Shown piece by piece: positions 36,599-49,980 of a stretch of DNA of 64,000 nt. This stretch comes from Thuidium tamariscinum (taxonomy: Eukaryota > Streptophyta > Bryopsida > Hypnales > Thuidiaceae), in contig OX344751.2 in assembly GCA_947034885.2 (NCBI GenBank), positions 11,594,001 to 11,658,000 on the forward strand. Direction: 5' to 3'. Numbering within the stretch: the first letter of the stretch is position 1; every line of letters starts with the position of its first letter. The translations under genes were made by a program, and so were the position numbers. The notes under the pieces are model-generated. The model searched no databases. It saw only the letters and a program-made list of their open reading frames with translations, and had not been told where the DNA came from.

Positions 36599-36793
36599 TG
36601 TGAGCATGAAAGTGTTAGCATGTATATAAGTATGTATCATGCAACCATTGAAGGTGTTTATAATGTAAACACCCATAATATAGGTACTTATAGCATATAT
36701 ATACTATTAACATAGAAGGTTACCATAATATAAATACTTATATCATAGGTGTATAATCTTCTAGGCTTATAGGCTCATACTTTCATGCTCACA
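36599..36793. mobile_element. Possible 195-bp MITE
   Basis: TGTGAGCATGAAAGT at the left and its complement at the right (36779-36793) bound a very AT-rich interior with partial internal repeats. No clear target duplication. Confidence 0.5.
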
Positions 36794-36861
36794 TAATAGC
36801 AACCCTCATCACAGAATGATTTGGAACTTTCCATAAAGAGAGAGAAGATCAATTTCAAAAA

Positions 36862-38135
36862 AAAATTCTGAAAAAGGTGACTTTAAAGGAATTTTTTTGA
36901 GTTGTCCAGTCGTCTACCAAGTAGTGGAAAGTACAGATCAAACAATAACTTTTTAACCATCTAGTCAAAAGTTATGAAAATTGTTACAATACCTTAAAGT
37001 TAGTCCTTTGGCACATGCTGTGTGAAAATTAAAAATTAAAAAAAATATAAAATTGCACTTATAGTGTACTACAACAAATTTTTTTGTTACCAAAAATTGT
37101 AGTTTAGGCACTTAGAAGTTAACTTGAAAAAAATGATAACTACTTTTGGGAATTTAATAGTTGTTGGACTAAATTTGAATGATGTAGATTAAGAATTTCA
37201 AATGATTGCAAAAAATATAAAATAGTCATCTTGCTTAAAAAGAATGTCTATTCATTAAAAGTCTAACTATTTTAGCCATTAGAAGAGATTTGACAAAATG
37301 GAGGATTGTTTTAGGCTTGTTCCTTTGTTATTCCCACTATAGTGAGGAAGTGTCTAATTGTTGTCAACATCACAAGTATCAATAAAAAAGGTTAAAAAAG
37401 AAGTTAATTACTTTTAAAACTTTAAAAAAACTTTGAAATTTTAAAATAAATAAATTATTATATTAAATATTTGAGGTAGTTGTCTCTTCACTACATCAAA
37501 TGCTAATTTGGTGCAATTCCAAACTTCCCTAAAACTATGCAAGAACTCATAGTCTTGTTTAGAAGCAAATCTCATCTAATGAAGATGTCTCCTCTTTGCA
37601 CAAAATTGCAAGGATGAACAAGTAAACATTTGTCCAACATATACAGACTTTTTGTCAATCATGTTTAGAAAAAATGGTTGTGACATAGTTTAAGGATTAA
37701 TTTCAAGAAATATTAAGATGTGCGTTTAAGAAAATGATAAACAATTAGTTCTAGTTCTCACTTCCATCTCCAAAACAAAAAGAATAATAACATAAGAATT
37801 TCAAAAACTAGATGTATGAAGATAAACAATAATCAAAAACCATTTTAATTCCTAAAGTCCAAAGGACTATTTTTCATCAAAGATCACTCAAAGTTGCCAT
37901 TTATATTCCAAAGAGCAAAATGTCAATTTTTTATATATCAAACCATAGGATCTTGTAGTGGACTTGTATAAAAATGTGTTGAAGAAATTTGAGAGACTTG
38001 TCTTGCATAAATAATGTGTAGGATGTTTATGTTTTAAGTAAAGAAAATTAGGTACTTAGCTCTTTATGTTACTAGGTTCTAAGACTTTGAATTCTCTTAA
38101 TTCAAATTTGAAATTAAACAACCTCAAATGCTCTT
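36862..38135 (+). repeat. Dispersed AT-rich repeat family 2, copy 1
   Basis: Diverged but collinear with 48735-49980. Shared landmarks include AATAACTTTTT..ACCATCTA (36943 and 48813), CTAACTATTTTAG (37263 and 49127), AATCTCATCTAATGAAGAT (37567 and 49414) and GAAAATTAGGTACTT (38043 and 49886). No coding frame. Probably an old unclassified transposable element. Confidence 0.7.
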
Positions 38136-38282
38136 GACTACAAGAAAAATGGGTGTTTTAAGTATACTCCTCAAAACAAGATGTTAAGTGATGACCTTTT
38201 TAGGAAATTTTAAGTAAGAAATATGTGTCTTTTTAGTAAAATTCTTACATTATTATTCTTTTTAAGGCTTTTTCTTGTAGTG
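38136..38282. mobile_element. CACTA-type MITE relic, 147 bp
   Basis: Ends GACTACAAGAAAAA and TTTTTCTTGTAGTG, with the first base of the CACTA end changed. CTT is duplicated at 38133-38135 and 38283-38285. It shares GTGTTTTAAGTA and TTTTTAGTAAAAT motifs with the hairpin at 9136-9338. The related repeat near 49975-49990 reads straight through this position without the element, which acts as an empty site. Confidence 0.78.
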
Positions 38283-40441
38283 CTTGCACTTCTCATTAGA
38301 CAAAAGTTGGAAATTGATATTTTTGAAGAAAAATAAAAAATTTGGATGTATATTGTTTAAAACAACATTACAACCATTGGGATTGTCTTATTTTAATTCT
38401 ATAAATAAATTGTTAATAACTTAGTATTTTGCTTCATTTTCTACTTCTTTCTACTTACTATTTTTTTCCTATATGTTGTACAATCCTAAATGATCTCAAA
38501 ATTTTCAAGCATGTAGCCAACTTCACTCAAAGAATGAATCCAAAGAGTTACAATCATTTTGGACATTTTTCCATACAAATATGCTCTTTTGAAGTTCAGC
38601 TACCCAGATTTTTGCAGTGGTAAAAAAATGATTTTTGTCACTTCAAACACTAATATTTTGCAATCTACACGGTGAAAATTGCTGAATTGTTTTTCACACC
38701 TTCTTAAATCTATTCTATAAAGATCCTATCGTTACTTTTGTTTTAAAATGTTTTTATCTTAAAATTTGGTAGTTGTCTAAGAAATGATAGGTTTGAAGCG
38801 GTTTTGGTGAAAATATAGTCAAAAACCTTTAGAGGGTAAACCTTCTTGGGTACAAGATTGGTAGGAGACGGTTTCCAATGTCACTATTCCTTGAAATTTT
38901 AGTTCTACACTATATTTAGTTAATTTTATGTCACGAAAGGGATGTGATTTGAATGAGATATTGGAATTGGATGTGTATTGAGGGTTTTGTGAAGCTTTTG
39001 AGACTTTAAGGCCCCTTATGTTCACATGTTTTATGCGAACTTCTTCGTACTCAAAGAATAGTTTGTTTAGAATGAAATAATGAATGATTTACCTCTCACA
39101 CTCAATGTACATTTTACTTTGAATTTCACTTGTTTCCCAATCTCAATGTGCATTGAGGGGCTTGTATTTTGTTCATAGGGATTTTTGCAACGGATCATTC
39201 GCTTTCAGACAAATATTTCCGTAGAGGGTTTTCTATGATTTTAGAAAAGAGTTGGTATTCTTGTTAAAACAAAAGGGTTTAGAGTGATTGCAAGAAACAT
39301 TTATCCTATTTTTTGTCCCCTTGACCTTCATTAGGTAGTTTTTTGCAAATAACTTTTGCATGTTTTTTTTTGTCTTGAAATTTGGAATGAAGGTGCACAC
39401 AAAAGTTTTAGATGTTGAGTAATTTTTTCGTAATTTTTGAAAACATTTTATCATTTTTAAGGTGTGCCCGATTGGATGTCTACTTTGGCCATTTTGGAGG
39501 TTTTTAGTCCTATTTTTGACCCAAAATCCAAATTTGAAGCCACAAATTGAACAAGAAGACGTTTTCATAGATTTGGGTCTCTTTCATAGTTTTAGACTTC
39601 TTTTATAGATTGAGACTTCTTAGATAGATTTTGAATTTTTCATAGATTTAGACCTTATTTTATAGATTTAGAATTTTTTTTGTATCTTTAGATTTTTTCA
39701 TAGATTTGGACTTTTCTTAGATTTAGACTTCATCATGTATAGATTTAGATTGCTTGACAAAATAAAATTTCTTGTTGATTTGGCTCTCTTAAATGTACAA
39801 ATTTTTGCAAAGCATAATGTCTCTTATAGAGTTAATTTTTGAAGTTAATGTTGTCTTTTATGAATGCTAAAAATTCATACAAAATTCATTAAATTGACCT
39901 TTGAGCAAGGTATTTTAAGGTAAGTCCTAGACTCATGATTTTAAGCACATTTTAATTTAAGTACATGACTTTTCAACATGCATTTTTTTACTTAAAATTT
40001 CACTTGAAACACCCGGCCTTCTCTTGGAAATGAGCCTCAAATACACTAGATCTTGGATCAAAAATTACATTCAAAATTCATTTCAAAAAATTACAGAGTA
40101 GTTTTTAAGAAGTCGTAAATTGATTGGGGTTATACATGTTAGGCCCTTTTAAAACCTCATATTTTTTTCGTCACCATTGTTTTAGATTTGACTTGTGAAA
40201 AGAAGATTGAAAGTTTTTTGCAATTTTAACACACTCATGGTCAAACATTATAATCTTTCACTCTGTAAGTGATATTGTTGTGTTTTCTTTTCCCATGAGA
40301 TCTCTAATATGTCTAGTTTGAATTTGTAAGGTCACAATAAATAAAAATAGATACAGAGTACAACTTATCAAAATGTTGGCATTTTATTCAATTTAAAGCA
40401 AATTCCAAGACACTCAAAACAAGCCTTAGGCATTTAAGGGT
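38283..40441. repeat. AT-rich DNA with repeat fragments
   Basis: 38390-38560 resembles 23940-24100. 39270-39560 is inverted relative to 50620-50905 (shared GATTGCAAGAAACA and CAAATGGCCAA-like segments). 39560-39740 repeats phrases such as ATAGATTTAGA. 39880-40050 holds a weak relative of the CACTA MITE sequence. No gene is seen. Confidence 0.5.
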
Positions 40442-41560
40442 TAAGGTGAGCTCTACAGAGCATTGTTGACAACTACACAAGAGAAATATATTAAACCATC
40501 CTCTCTACAGAAGTTGCAAAAATATGCACACTTGGCTATCAATCTTACACAACTACATCATGTAGTTACCTTAAAATGCAGCTACCTAGCTTGGCACATA
40601 AGTATTTAGCGAAAGGTGATATCTTTTTAGAATGGAGAGGCTCATTGCCTAGATAAATAATGTAGGGAACATTGGTAGTTGATAACATCAATTTGTCATT
40701 GTAGAGTCACCAAAGAAGATTCTTTAGATTGAGTCTCATTTGCTCCTAAGCCTCTTACAAGTATATATTAAATCCTATAGGACCAACTTGTTGAATTTGA
40801 AAATTCTGGGTAGGTAAATGTGCCTAGAGATTTCGATGTTTTTGGCCCAAACTATAATAGAAGTTGTGGACTGGGAATACCTTTCATGTGCACTAAAATT
40901 CAAGACATTCAAAAATATGGGTAAAAAATTATAGCCAAATATTTTACTTTTATTTGAAAATTGGCAATTTGGAAAATTGAAAAGAATCACTTTTTTCATT
41001 ATTAAAGATTTGAAACGGTGTTATAAATATATTTGTATGTATGTATATGTATGTGTATATGTATGTTTATAGAAAGCTTTGAATCATTCCAAATTGATCA
41101 TCAAATGAAAAGTTATGAACAGTTTTTGTATGTAGGCAATTATTGATTTTCTACTCCAAAATAAACTTTAAAGTACTTTATTTTATTCAATTTTCAATAT
41201 TTTTCTATGAAAAATCACTTCCTATTTGTTTTTTAAGTACATACTAGGAGAAAAAAAGGATTATTTTATTTGTCCTTGAAGTCAATTAAAAGTTTGGAAA
41301 TAAATTTAGGTTGTCTGGGTAGAAAATGTGAAGAAAACATTTTGTGAATCTTGTGAGGTTGCTATTTTGTGAACCTTAAAGCATGAGCCCAAGAGCCTTT
41401 GAGCCTTTGAGCCTCTCATTTTTGGCAAAGTTTTTAATAGAGATTTTTTGGGTGTGCCCCTACTATTGTGGTTTAGGAAATAAAAAACTCTATAGCTAGT
41501 GAACTTTAGTGAATATGTCAATTGATGTGAAATAACATTGAAGCACTTCAAATGCTCTCC
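40442..41560 (+). repeat. Chimeric repeat: NRPB3 fragment fused to dispersed repeat
   Basis: 40442-40605 is a close copy of 16092-16253, covering the start of an NRPB3-like exon (CQQCSVELTL on the minus strand), its splice acceptor and adjoining intron. It runs directly into a copy of the repeat otherwise found at 23330-25060, itself shortened. In the original arrangement these parts lie on either side of the NRPB3-like 5' region. It is a non-functional duplicate with an internal deletion, or an assembled transposon. Confidence 0.7.
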
Positions 41561-41561
41561 A

Positions 41562-43205
41562 AAAACCTTGTCTATACACATTGTCTATTAAAAAAAAAAT
41601 TCCGTTCCTCACTTGCAATTCCATCACCCTTATAGAATCAAGGCCCCTTCTTGTGACCTTTCTAAGTATTGATAGGCACCTTTGAGGTATTGGAAATTCA
41701 ATTTTTTCTAACCACTTTTTCAAATTTTTTTCCCTAATAGTTATATTACCTAAAAAAAACTCTCTCGATATTAAGAGACACCCTTGTAGGGTTGGAATTT
41801 CAGACTTTCCAAATTATTTATTTATTTTATTTTCTATTATTATTATTATTATTATTATTTGTAATTCTATCACCTATAGAAATTCCACTCGATATAAAAA
41901 ATGAAAAAATCCTATTAAGTACTAGAGTTTGAACCATGAAAATTTTTTTTTAATTATCTATTTGTTTACTATTATTTTTTTCAACTCTATTATTTTAGGA
42001 ATTCCCTCTTGGTATTGAAAAGTCCCTTGGAGATATTGGAGTTTAGGTTTCTCTTACTTTTTATTTAATTCGAAATTTTTTAAGAGAAACTTTCAACTCC
42101 ATTACCCCTAAAAAACCCTCTCAATACCAAGAAGCCTTGGGAGGGTCTAATATGTGGAATTGTCTAAAAATAATAATAATTTAATATAATTTAACTTTTT
42201 TGCAACTTTGTCACCTTCAAAAACCTCTCTTGATACCAAGATGGAATACAAGGCCTAACCCTTCAAGTCTTAGAGATTTTAGTGTTTTCGGTATTTTTTT
42301 TTCTTGACTCCGTCACTTCTTGAAGCTCTTCTAGGTTTAGAGAGGCCCCTTGGTAGGTACAAGGCCTGATCTTTCAAATCTTATTGATTTTTTTGTTTTG
42401 TTTTGCATTACTCCAAAACTTCTAGAGATTCTTCTAGGTTTTGAGAGATTCCTTGGTAGGTACAAGGGTTAAGATTTGTGTAATCACTCTAATTATTTTG
42501 TGTTTTTAATCACACTAGATAGAGCTTGTTATCTTTGAAATTGCTAAGATAAAATTTAAAAAATAATTTTACAAATCTTATTTGTTTTTTATTTGTATAG
42601 AAGAAATAGTAGAAATGTCCAAGAGAATGTTTTTCTTTCATTTCTAGTGCTCTTTTCATTGGAAAAACATTATGTTTGCTTCTTTTTCCTATTAAGGTAT
42701 ATTTCATAAATAAATTCTTATACACTTCTTTCATTGAAATTTTGAAAATTGGAAAGTGCAACAACTATATAAACAATTGTTATTCTACAAGATTTTACTT
42801 TTATTACAAAATATTAAAATTTATTTCATCCCACCAAGAATTTTCCATTGAAAATTTGAAGAGGATTCAATATGTCCCCTTGGTCCTTGATGCGTTAAGA
42901 TTCTCAAGAATCTTTTGTTTTCAAAATTATTTTTTAATATTCCACTACTCACTTATGTGTCATACTATCTATAGAAAAGATGCAGGTAGCTTCTAGTTTT
43001 GTTCTGCTCTAAAAATGCTTCCCTCTAATGCCCTCAATTTATCAAAGTATCAAAAGCGGTTGATGTCAAATACAATCTGAAATATGAATATGACTATGGA
43101 TGTATAGGATGCATATACAAATACAAATATGATTCAAAATATGTATACATGGATGGAGAGGATATGAATACAATAAAAGCTATGGATATGTATACGGATG
43201 TGGTA
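41562..43205. other. AT-rich intergenic DNA with simple repeats
   Basis: Contains a (TTA)n microsatellite at about 41835-41862. Between 41740 and 42480 there are loosely repeated phrases, such as CCTTGG..AGGTACAAGG near 42350 and 42450. 42510-42996 has opposing short frames without similarity. No gene is seen. Confidence 0.5.
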
Positions 43206-43343
43206 TTGTGCCATATTGTTTGTAGTAAGTTTGTTTTGTAAAAACTATAAGTACGTAGGAGGGAGGGAGTGGAGTTGTGCCATATTGTTTGTAGTAAGTT
43301 TTTTTTGTAAAAAATATAAGTACGTAGGAGGGAGGGAGTGGAG
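43206..43343 (+). repeat. Two-unit 69-bp tandem repeat
   Basis: TTGTGCCATATTGTTTGTAG starts at 43206 and 43275. The units differ at only a few bases and end in GTACGTAGGAGGGAGGGAG, a G-rich block. Confidence 0.9.
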
Positions 43344-44091
43344 TTAGTTTAATAATTTAAAAAAAAAATTAACACAAACTTGTACTTCACTATGCTTATA
43401 CACTCAAAAGATAGTTCCACACCAATGCTTCATCATACCTTATTATGCAACCACATGATTATCTCCTAAATGACCAAGCCACCAAAATGTGGTGTCAAAG
43501 AAACTTTGAAGTTAAATAAAACCTTACCAAATTTCTATTTTTAGTAGTTTATATTTTGAAAGATTATTTTTGAAGTCGTACTCTAGCATCAATAATTTGA
43601 TTTTGAAAATGAATGATTATGATTTTTCTATATAAGATTTAGTGCAAGCATATCCATTGCAATCTTGACATTTTGTAGTGTTAAAGACTCTTGGAAATGA
43701 GCCTCAAATATACTAGATTTTAGAAATTCATATAGACAAGATACTTTTTGTATCTAAGTTTGAAATTTTAAGTTTTCCAATTCAGCAAGCTAATGACTAG
43801 TTTTTAGACTAGTGGGAACTAAATGGGTATTGTAAATTGCTTGCTTTAGTCATCTAGGTGAAAAAAAAGTTAAATTTAGTCAAGTTGGAAGTTTTAGGTG
43901 GCGTGGTCAAATCCAATTGGGTACGTAGATTGCAAGTGGATGGAATTGGGTGCCAATTTGAAAAAAGAAGTGGTGGAGGTGCAGTTTAAGTTTAGCCGAG
44001 TTGGTTGTTATTGTCACCTACTTTTGAGAGAGCAAGTGCAAGTTCAAGCACTCAAGTTTGTTGTTTTATTTTGGTTGTGATTTCTATGAGA
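43344..44091. other. Intergenic DNA, no gene seen
   Basis: AT-rich. 43683-43725 repeats the phrase GGAAATGAGCCTCAAATA also found at 40026. The frame at 43898-44080 is not recognised. Confidence 0.5.
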
Positions 44092-44357
44092 CATAAGAGG
44101 TTTTTCAGCTTGTATAGAAGACCGCGAGTTCCCAGACTTTGGGAACTTGCTGAAAGTTGCCACAGTGGTGATCTGATGTGGCCAAGAGACTGCCACATCA
44201 TATATGAATATTTTTTTAATTTTTTAATTTTTTTAATAATTATTTTTTAATTTTTTAATTTTATTAATGATTTCTAATTATTATTTAATCTGACGGGTTC
44301 ATAGACTGGGGAATAGGGCTGAAACAGTCTCTGAGACCCCTGAAAAAACCTCTTATG
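44092..44357. mobile_element. Possible MITE, 266 bp
   Basis: CATAAGAGGTTTTTCAG at the left and CTGAAAAAACCTCTTATG at the right are inverted repeats. The centre is almost pure A/T (44205-44290). No target duplication is clear. Confidence 0.6.
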
Positions 44358-44821
44358 TTAATATGATTGGAGTTCGATTGCCAAATCGTGAATTTTGAGT
44401 ATGTGTATTCTATGTTGATGTTGAGTTATTGTATTGTGTGTGAATGTCAAATTGCATGCGTGGTGTGATTTGTAAATTGTGGTGTGATTTGTAAATTGTG
44501 TTGTGAATTTTTGTGATTGTGCATGAACTATGTTGAACCAAATCAGGTTGTGAGTGATGTGTGAATGTGTGTCCAATTGGATGTTATCAATGTATGAATT
44601 GGTGAATTGGAGAATCAAACATGTATGATGTGATGTCCAAAATTGGTGACACAATGTCCTAAAAAGTGGTAGAAATTGCCAAAAAAAAATTTAATTTTAA
44701 AATTTTAAAAATTTTCATTCCCCCTTCCTGCCCTTCTTGTAATTTTTAGAAACAATTCTAAGTGACAAACATTATGGGACAATTCATCCCATATTTGTAT
44801 CTATATTTTGACACTATATTC

Positions 44822-44872
<51 letters not shown>

Positions 44873-46533
44873 CCAATATTGTAACCATATTTGTATCCCC
44901 TTACTATATCCATACCCGTATCCAAATCCATATCCATGTTTGTATTCTAATATTGTATTCATATCCATATTCAAATTTGTATCCAATACCCAAATTTGTA
45001 TCTATATTCGTACATCTAGTATTCATATATGGTATTGTATCTGTCAGATTAAATCCCACAAGATCAACAGCTTGTGATTTTTCAAGAAATAAACAGTAAT
45101 TTCAAAGTTAAGCATTTTCTTTAAAACAATCAATGGCTTGTAAATTTTTTGAGAGAAGTGGGGGGGCTAATTAATCGACCAAGGATGTGCAACAACTTTT
45201 CAAGACATTGTGTAATTTGATTGAGCTAAAGCATGCAAATGAGTATATGTTAAGTGTGCCAAATAGGAATGATTGTATATATGAATTGCTGAATTGCATC
45301 TGAGTAAAATGGAAGTAGAAAACCAAATAGGAAAGGAGTATAATGATTGAATGTATTAATTAAAAAAATCAAATTGGAGAAAGCATTGATGACAGTTTAA
45401 GTGACATAACATTTAGTAGCAACCTGTCACACTACCTCCCAGCGGATGAAATGGTGTGGAATATTCCACACCATTCAGTAACTAAAGTTGCAAACTTCAA
45501 GAAATGTTAGATGAAATTAGGTGATGGGGACTTCACAAAGGAAAAGGCAATCCTTTCTATGGGCTACTGAATGTTATGGAGGTTGTTGGAATTATCCTCC
45601 TGTTTATCAAATTAGAAGTATAGGAGAGGACTCATAAACCACTCAGGCTTTTGCACCTGTCCATTAGGAGGCTCTGAAATGGATAGTTGATTGTCAAAAA
45701 AAGAATTGTGGATTACATTGAAGCATGCTAAGATTTGGTTTTTGCTAATTGAATGGATGGTTTCAGAGTCCCAATGGCTTCATTCTCAACTAAGTGGTTA
45801 GGTATTTCCTGATTATATTTAAAATAAGAATTAGTTGTTGAAGTACCTTCTTTCAAGTGTTCAAAAATCTGAAATAATGATTTATTCAAATATTCATTTC
45901 AGTTTTAGAAAGGAACACTTTTAGAAACAAATGCTATTAATTTTAACATGTTGCAGTGCTAGTTTTTGAAGCAAGCCAATTTTTTTTTCAAACTGCACAT
46001 TTATGGGTTTGCAAGGCCTACTGATCACAAATAGGGCCCTATGCCAGACTATGTTTGGAAATTCATAACTAATTCAATAATGCTTCAAAAAATATGAAAC
46101 AACTCGTGTTAGATTCCTCGTTTATTTCTCTTTCACTGAAAAATGAGTGAAAAATATTACCATCCAAACAAATACATGAAAAAGGCGGACCAGCCCTTAG
46201 ATGAGCAGTTTATGAGCCTCCTCCCCTATGAGTGTAAAATCTGTGCAAGTTGAAATTGCATACGGGCATTCCCATTGAATAAGAATTTAAATACCAAGTA
46301 GGAAGCAGAACAAAATTGCCGAGTGAATTTTGGAGAGGTAATAAATTGCTAAGTGAATAAGCCAGTCATCCAAGTTCTAATAAAAGACCGAATTGAAGAG
46401 ATTGTACAAAGCTGTACAAATCCGAGATGCTACCAAATAGAAAGCTTCCTATAAACCTGTTGGAATAAAGACCAGTTGCTAGAAAATTAGAAGGTTTTTT
46501 ACTCCAATCTGGGAAAAAGTTCAATTAAAAATT
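44358..46533. other. AT-rich DNA with simple-sequence tracts
   Basis: 44455-44500 has a short tandem duplication of GTGGTGTGATTTGTAAATT. (TA)n fills about 44826-44870, and 44770-45040 repeats CATATCC/GTATCC-like motifs. 45450-45475 is a perfect 26-bp palindrome around GGAATATTCC. No gene is recognised. Confidence 0.55.
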
Positions 46534-47731
46534 CTAGGGAGATCACCCCTTATAATTTTAAGCATACACTTGAGTTAAGAGGATATTTGATATGGGGCTA
46601 TTTATTTTCATTATAATAATTAAAATGATTATATTTCTACACATAAATTTAGTTTTTTGGTTTTTATAGTTGGGCTATCTTACACACAAAATTTATGTGT
46701 CTAATTTTTTCATATCCATTTACAATACACTATAAAAGTAGTGTCTTACATATACACTTTTTTATTTAATATATGCACTACTTATATTGTAGTGCAATCT
46801 CAAATGAAAAATAAAAATGTGAAATGTAACAATAGTTTTAAATATTTCTAAATTGTATGCTATATATTTTGAACAACTTGATATGGTGAATAATAAACAT
46901 TACAAAAACATTAAACATAGTTATAATATTGGAACTAAAAAACACACCAATACTAGCAATATAACATGAACAACATGAGAAATTGACTCTCTAAAGACAT
47001 TGTAGATTAACACAAGAATATGACCTTTACTATAACATAGAGATCATATATTTTATCTATACATATGCATTTCCAATAGTTTTGAATTTAAAATCAAAAA
47101 ATAAAAGAGTGTTTATTAAACATTAGTAAAAAGAAGATGATTCTAAACATTTACAAGCATATGTTCAAGTAGTTGAGGCAAATCTAGAGTTTGTAGTGTC
47201 AAAGTATAGGAAACGATTCCATGCAAATGTTGCAAATCCTACACCAATTTCCTAATAGGTACTTTGTGTGAATACAAATCATTATAGTACAACCTCATTG
47301 TAAATTTAGAGTTCAATTCTTTTGTCTTGGAACAATAGATTCTTACATGCTCTTACATAATTGGCATGCTTATAGAAAGATTTGTATGTACTAACTAGAA
47401 TTATTTGATAGTAATAACAAATCTCTTGAAAAATGTCTTTAGATTTATTTGATTGTATAAATTTTATCATTCACTTAAAAAAGTTTGTCTACATCTATAC
47501 TCATTGAACTACAGAAAATTTGTACAAACCCAATTTGTAAAGGCTAATTTATTAATAAATTTTTTTACTAAAAATGTTTGTACATAGCCTAATTTATATA
47601 TAATAGGATGTGTGACATTTCAAGGACCCTATAGTAGTCCTACATATTATATAAAATTTATCCCCTTTGAATTAAATAGACCCTATCTTTTAACTCACGT
47701 AGTTTATTAAAAATCGCGGTAATCTCCCTAG
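46534..47731. mobile_element. Possible TIR element, 1198 bp
   Basis: CTAGGGAGATCACC at the left and GGTAATCTCCCTAG near the right are imperfect inverted ends, with TTAAAAAT sequences just outside both ends that could be a target duplication. The interior is AT-rich with no transposase frame. Weak case, based on a short inverted repeat only. Confidence 0.3.
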
Positions 47732-48734
47732 GTTAAAAATAATGTCACAAATTCCTATAGCCAATAAAGCGATATATTTTAAATATTAAATCTATTTGGT
47801 ATAAATTTGATGTTCAAGACTTTAAATTGTGCTTGTTTGGATTGGGATTGGTTAGCTAAATTTTCTAAAGTCCAAATAGGAATTCTCCCTCGAAAAAATT
47901 TCAAAACTATAAGGTAATTTATTAAATCAAGTAATTATTTGCTTCTATAATTTACTTAAAAAAATTGTAGAGTAGATTTTGAGTAGCCATAAATTGATTA
48001 GGGTTATGATTTTTAGGCCCTTGAACCTCACATTTTTTTGGTAACCAATTTTTTAGTTTTGACATGCAAAAAAAAAGCTCAAAGATTTTCATAATTTAAA
48101 CACCATCATAATCAAATCTAAAAACCTTACAATTTGTAAATGATATTTTTGTATTTTCTTTTTCTATATAGTCTATAATATGTCTAGTTTGATTTTGTGA
48201 GGTTACAATTCAAAAAACTTGATTCAACCTTATAAAAATGGTTGTTTTTTATTCAGTTTAGAGCAAATTCCAATAAGCTTAAAATAGGCCTTGGGCATTT
48301 AGGGGTTAAAACCAATGACCATTTGATCAAAATCCTGACTTTAATACTTTATCTTTCTTATTGTTTAAATTTAGATAGCTCAAAATCAATTTAATATAAA
48401 ATGTGGTGATTGTAAACAATAAGTGATAAGAGTAAGAGTAACAAACTTTAAATTCTAAATAGCTTTAAACTTATAAATTTTATGGCTTGATTAATTTCCA
48501 TAATAAGTCTTAGAAGTTACTTGGTCAAGTTTGTGGAAAAGAGTAAAATATTAAAATAAAAAATTGAAAATGATAAAATGTTAGATGTGTTATTTAATTC
48601 CTAAACTATGTAATTTGACTATGTTTTTGCCAAAGTACTCTAAAACTACCATTTTTTGTGGAATACCTAGATTTTTGAATTTTTCTTAAAACTAGATTTA
48701 ATCACATATGAAATTAATTAATTAAATTTTTTTT
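47732..48734. other. AT-rich DNA, no gene seen
   Basis: Partly similar to 40085-40445 (AAATTGATT.GGGTTAT.. and ..GGCATTTA.GGGTTAA). No coding frame. Confidence 0.45.
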
Positions 48735-49980
48735 CGGAAGAAAGTGTTTTTTAAAGAATTTTTTTGACCTACCTAGGTTGCCTACTAAGCAATGAAAAGT
48801 ACAAATTAAATAATAACTTTTTGACCATCTAATAGGAAGTCATGAAAATTGTGGTGTCTTGAAGCTACTCCTTTGGCACATATTGTTGGAAAATTTCAAA
48901 GGAAAAAAAATTCTACTCATGGTGACCTACCCCACACTCTATATTACCAAAAAACGCCCTTTATGCTTTGAGAGGTTAATTTGAAAAAATATTATAAAAA
49001 CATTTTGAGCTTTAACAATTGTTGGAATAAGAAATGTGAATGATGTAGATAGGAACTTTAAAATGTTTGAAAAAAATATAAATTAGTCATCTCATTTAAA
49101 AATATAAAAGTCCTAAATAAAGGCCTAACTATTTTAGTCGTTAGAAAGAGATTTGCAAAAATGGAAGGTTGTTTTAGGCCTACTGTCCTTGTTGTTCTTG
49201 ATAAAGTGAAGGAGTAGTTAATTGTTGTCAACGTTATAAATACTAAAAAGAAATTTTAAAATTATCCTAAAATTTAAATTTTTTGAAAATTAAAAATAAA
49301 TTATTATAACAAATATTTGACATAGCTATCTCCCAAGCACATCAAATGTTGACTTGGTGCAATTCTTAGAATTCCCACTACGCAATAATTTGTAACTATG
49401 TTTAAAGCTAAATCTCATCTAATGAAGATCTCTTTTTTTTGTGCAAAGATCCAAGGATGAATAAGTGAACATTTGTTCCACATACAAAGATTTTTTATCA
49501 TTTAGTGGTTGAAAAAATGTCCATGACATAGTTTAAGGATTAGTTTCAAGAAATATTAAGATGTGTATTTAAAAAAAATGCTAAATGCTAAGTTCTTGTT
49601 GTCACTTCATTCTAAAATTAAAAAATAAAAATTGACTAAAAATTTTAAAAATTAGTTGTATGAAGATAAATAATAATTTACAACCATGTTAATCTATAAA
49701 GTCCACAAGACTATTTTTCATCAAAGACCTTGCACACAAAACTACCATTCCTATTGCAAAGAGCAAAGTGTCTAATTTTTTGTGTACCAAACCAAAGGAT
49801 GTTGCAGTGGACTTATATAAGAATAGGTTGAAATATTTTAGAGACTTATATTGTATGAACTGCAAATTGTTTGTGTTTTAGGTGAAGAAAATTAGGTACT
49901 TTGCTCTTTATGTGACTAGGTATTAAGGCTTTGAATTTTTTTAATTCAAATTTGGGACAAAGCAACTTCAAATGCTCTTG
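48735..49980 (+). repeat. Dispersed AT-rich repeat family 2, copy 2
   Basis: Collinear, diverged partner of 36862-38135. It lacks the MITE found at 38136-38282 and so supplies its empty site (GCTCTTGCAT near 49974). Confidence 0.7.

Noticed and set aside
44821..45077. Tyr/Ile-rich frames near 44.9 kb
   Set aside because: Translation of a (TA)n microsatellite and simple CATATCC-like repeats.
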